A stretch of DNA of 5,268 nt from Minisyncoccota bacterium (lineage in GTDB: Bacteria; Patescibacteriota; Minisyncoccia; Minisyncoccales; Minisyncoccaceae). Positions 5,110-5,268 of this stretch are shown in pieces. How positions within the stretch are numbered: the first letter of the stretch is position 1; each line of letters opens with the position of its first letter. The stretch is from contig JAQVBN010000044.1 of assembly GCA_028690275.1 (NCBI GenBank), positions 1-5,268 of the forward strand, read 5' to 3'. A program made the position numbers and the translations under genes. The notes under the pieces are model-generated. The model was given only the letters and a program-made list of their open reading frames with translations, was not told the origin of the DNA and ran no database searches.

Positions 5110-5268
5110 TACGTATCTTCCCTGCTCCTCATCTCTTAAAATCTTTCCTTTTTCTAAGGAGATAACTCTTTTTTGAATATTATTAACAATATCTTTATTG
5201 TGTGTTGATAAAATAATTGTTGTTCCAGTTAAATGAATTTTTAAAAGCAACTTAATAATATCCCTTGT
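5104..5268 (-). CDS. ftsE: Cell division ATP-binding protein FtsE, C-terminal 54 residues (partial)
   Basis: FtsE is the cytoplasmic ABC-type ATPase that drives FtsX. The frame enters from the window edge and ends with TAA at 5104-5106. The visible part holds the end of the nucleotide-binding domain: a helix (DIIKLLLKIH), strand GTTIILSTHN with the switch (H-loop) histidine, then DIVNNIQKRVISLEKGKILRDEEQG, the typical FtsE ending with KRVI.LE.GK..RDE. Walker A, the ABC signature and Walker B lie outside the window. The ABC-ATPase tail plus ftsX starting 6 nt downstream make the assignment strong despite the truncation. Confidence 0.93.
   Translation of the reverse strand, partial: TRDIIKLLLKIHLTGTTIILSTHNKDIVNNIQKRVISLEKGKILRDEEQGRYVI

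Noticed and set aside
4127..5127. Two GAGCAGGG octamers (plus strand 4127-4134, minus strand 5120-5127) resembling the FtsK/SpoIIIE orienting sequences
   Set aside because: Only two copies in opposite orientation; one is fixed by the tRNA acceptor and T stems and the other by FtsE codons. There is no strand bias to support an orienting role from this window.
1..5268. Mobile elements, CRISPR arrays, prophage or toxin-antitoxin genes
   Set aside because: No direct-repeat arrays, terminal inverted repeats, transposase or integrase motifs, or small paired frames were seen; the tRNA shows no attachment-site-like duplication nearby.

Overview
This is a compact, AT-rich bacterial segment with every recognisable gene on the minus strand and almost no intergenic DNA. 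The gene set is FtsE/FtsX, a short SpoIIIE-type FtsK, RecA, small membrane-anchored Cys-rich or thioredoxin-fold proteins, and a stand-alone RibD_C reductase. Together with tight packing and no usable Shine-Dalgarno sequences, it suggests an uncultivated small-genome bacterium, most likely Patescibacteria/CPR (Parcubacteria-like). That placement is inferred from gene style; no marker gene here proves it. Reading frames are consistent with the standard code (Trp is TGG, no in-frame TGA).

In order of transcription (right to left): (1) the C-terminal 54 residues of ftsE (5104-5268, cut by the window edge), then complete ftsX (4198-5097), the ABC-like pair that controls peptidoglycan hydrolysis at division. 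(2) A tRNA-Gln(CUG) gene (4119-4192), starting only 5 nt after the ftsX stop codon. (3) A stand-alone RibD_C/DHFR-like reductase (3415-4098). (4) A short AT-rich gap (3345-3414) holding a weak terminator-like hairpin whose 3' arm is also the -35 box of a good sigma70-type promoter. (5) A tight four-gene run: a Kazal plus double DUF333 Cys-rich secreted/anchored protein (2835-3344), a membrane-anchored glutaredoxin-like protein without its CxxC (2406-2831), ftsK (210-2399) and the first 50 codons of recA (1-150, cut by the window edge). Gaps in the run are 3, 6 and 59 nt; the last contains a second promoter, likely for recA.

Functionally the window joins division-site cell wall control (FtsEX), chromosome translocation (FtsK) and recombination (RecA) with two predicted outward-facing small proteins. 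No mobile element, CRISPR array or insertion sequence was seen, and no gene-free stretch exceeds 300 bases. The least ordinary signals are: the identical 8-mer ATTTAAAA placed 3-4 nt before three different start codons (a possible SD-independent start signal); the glutaredoxin-like protein lacking its active-site cysteines; and the Cys-rich Kazal-DUF333-DUF333 protein that heads the ftsK-recA operon.
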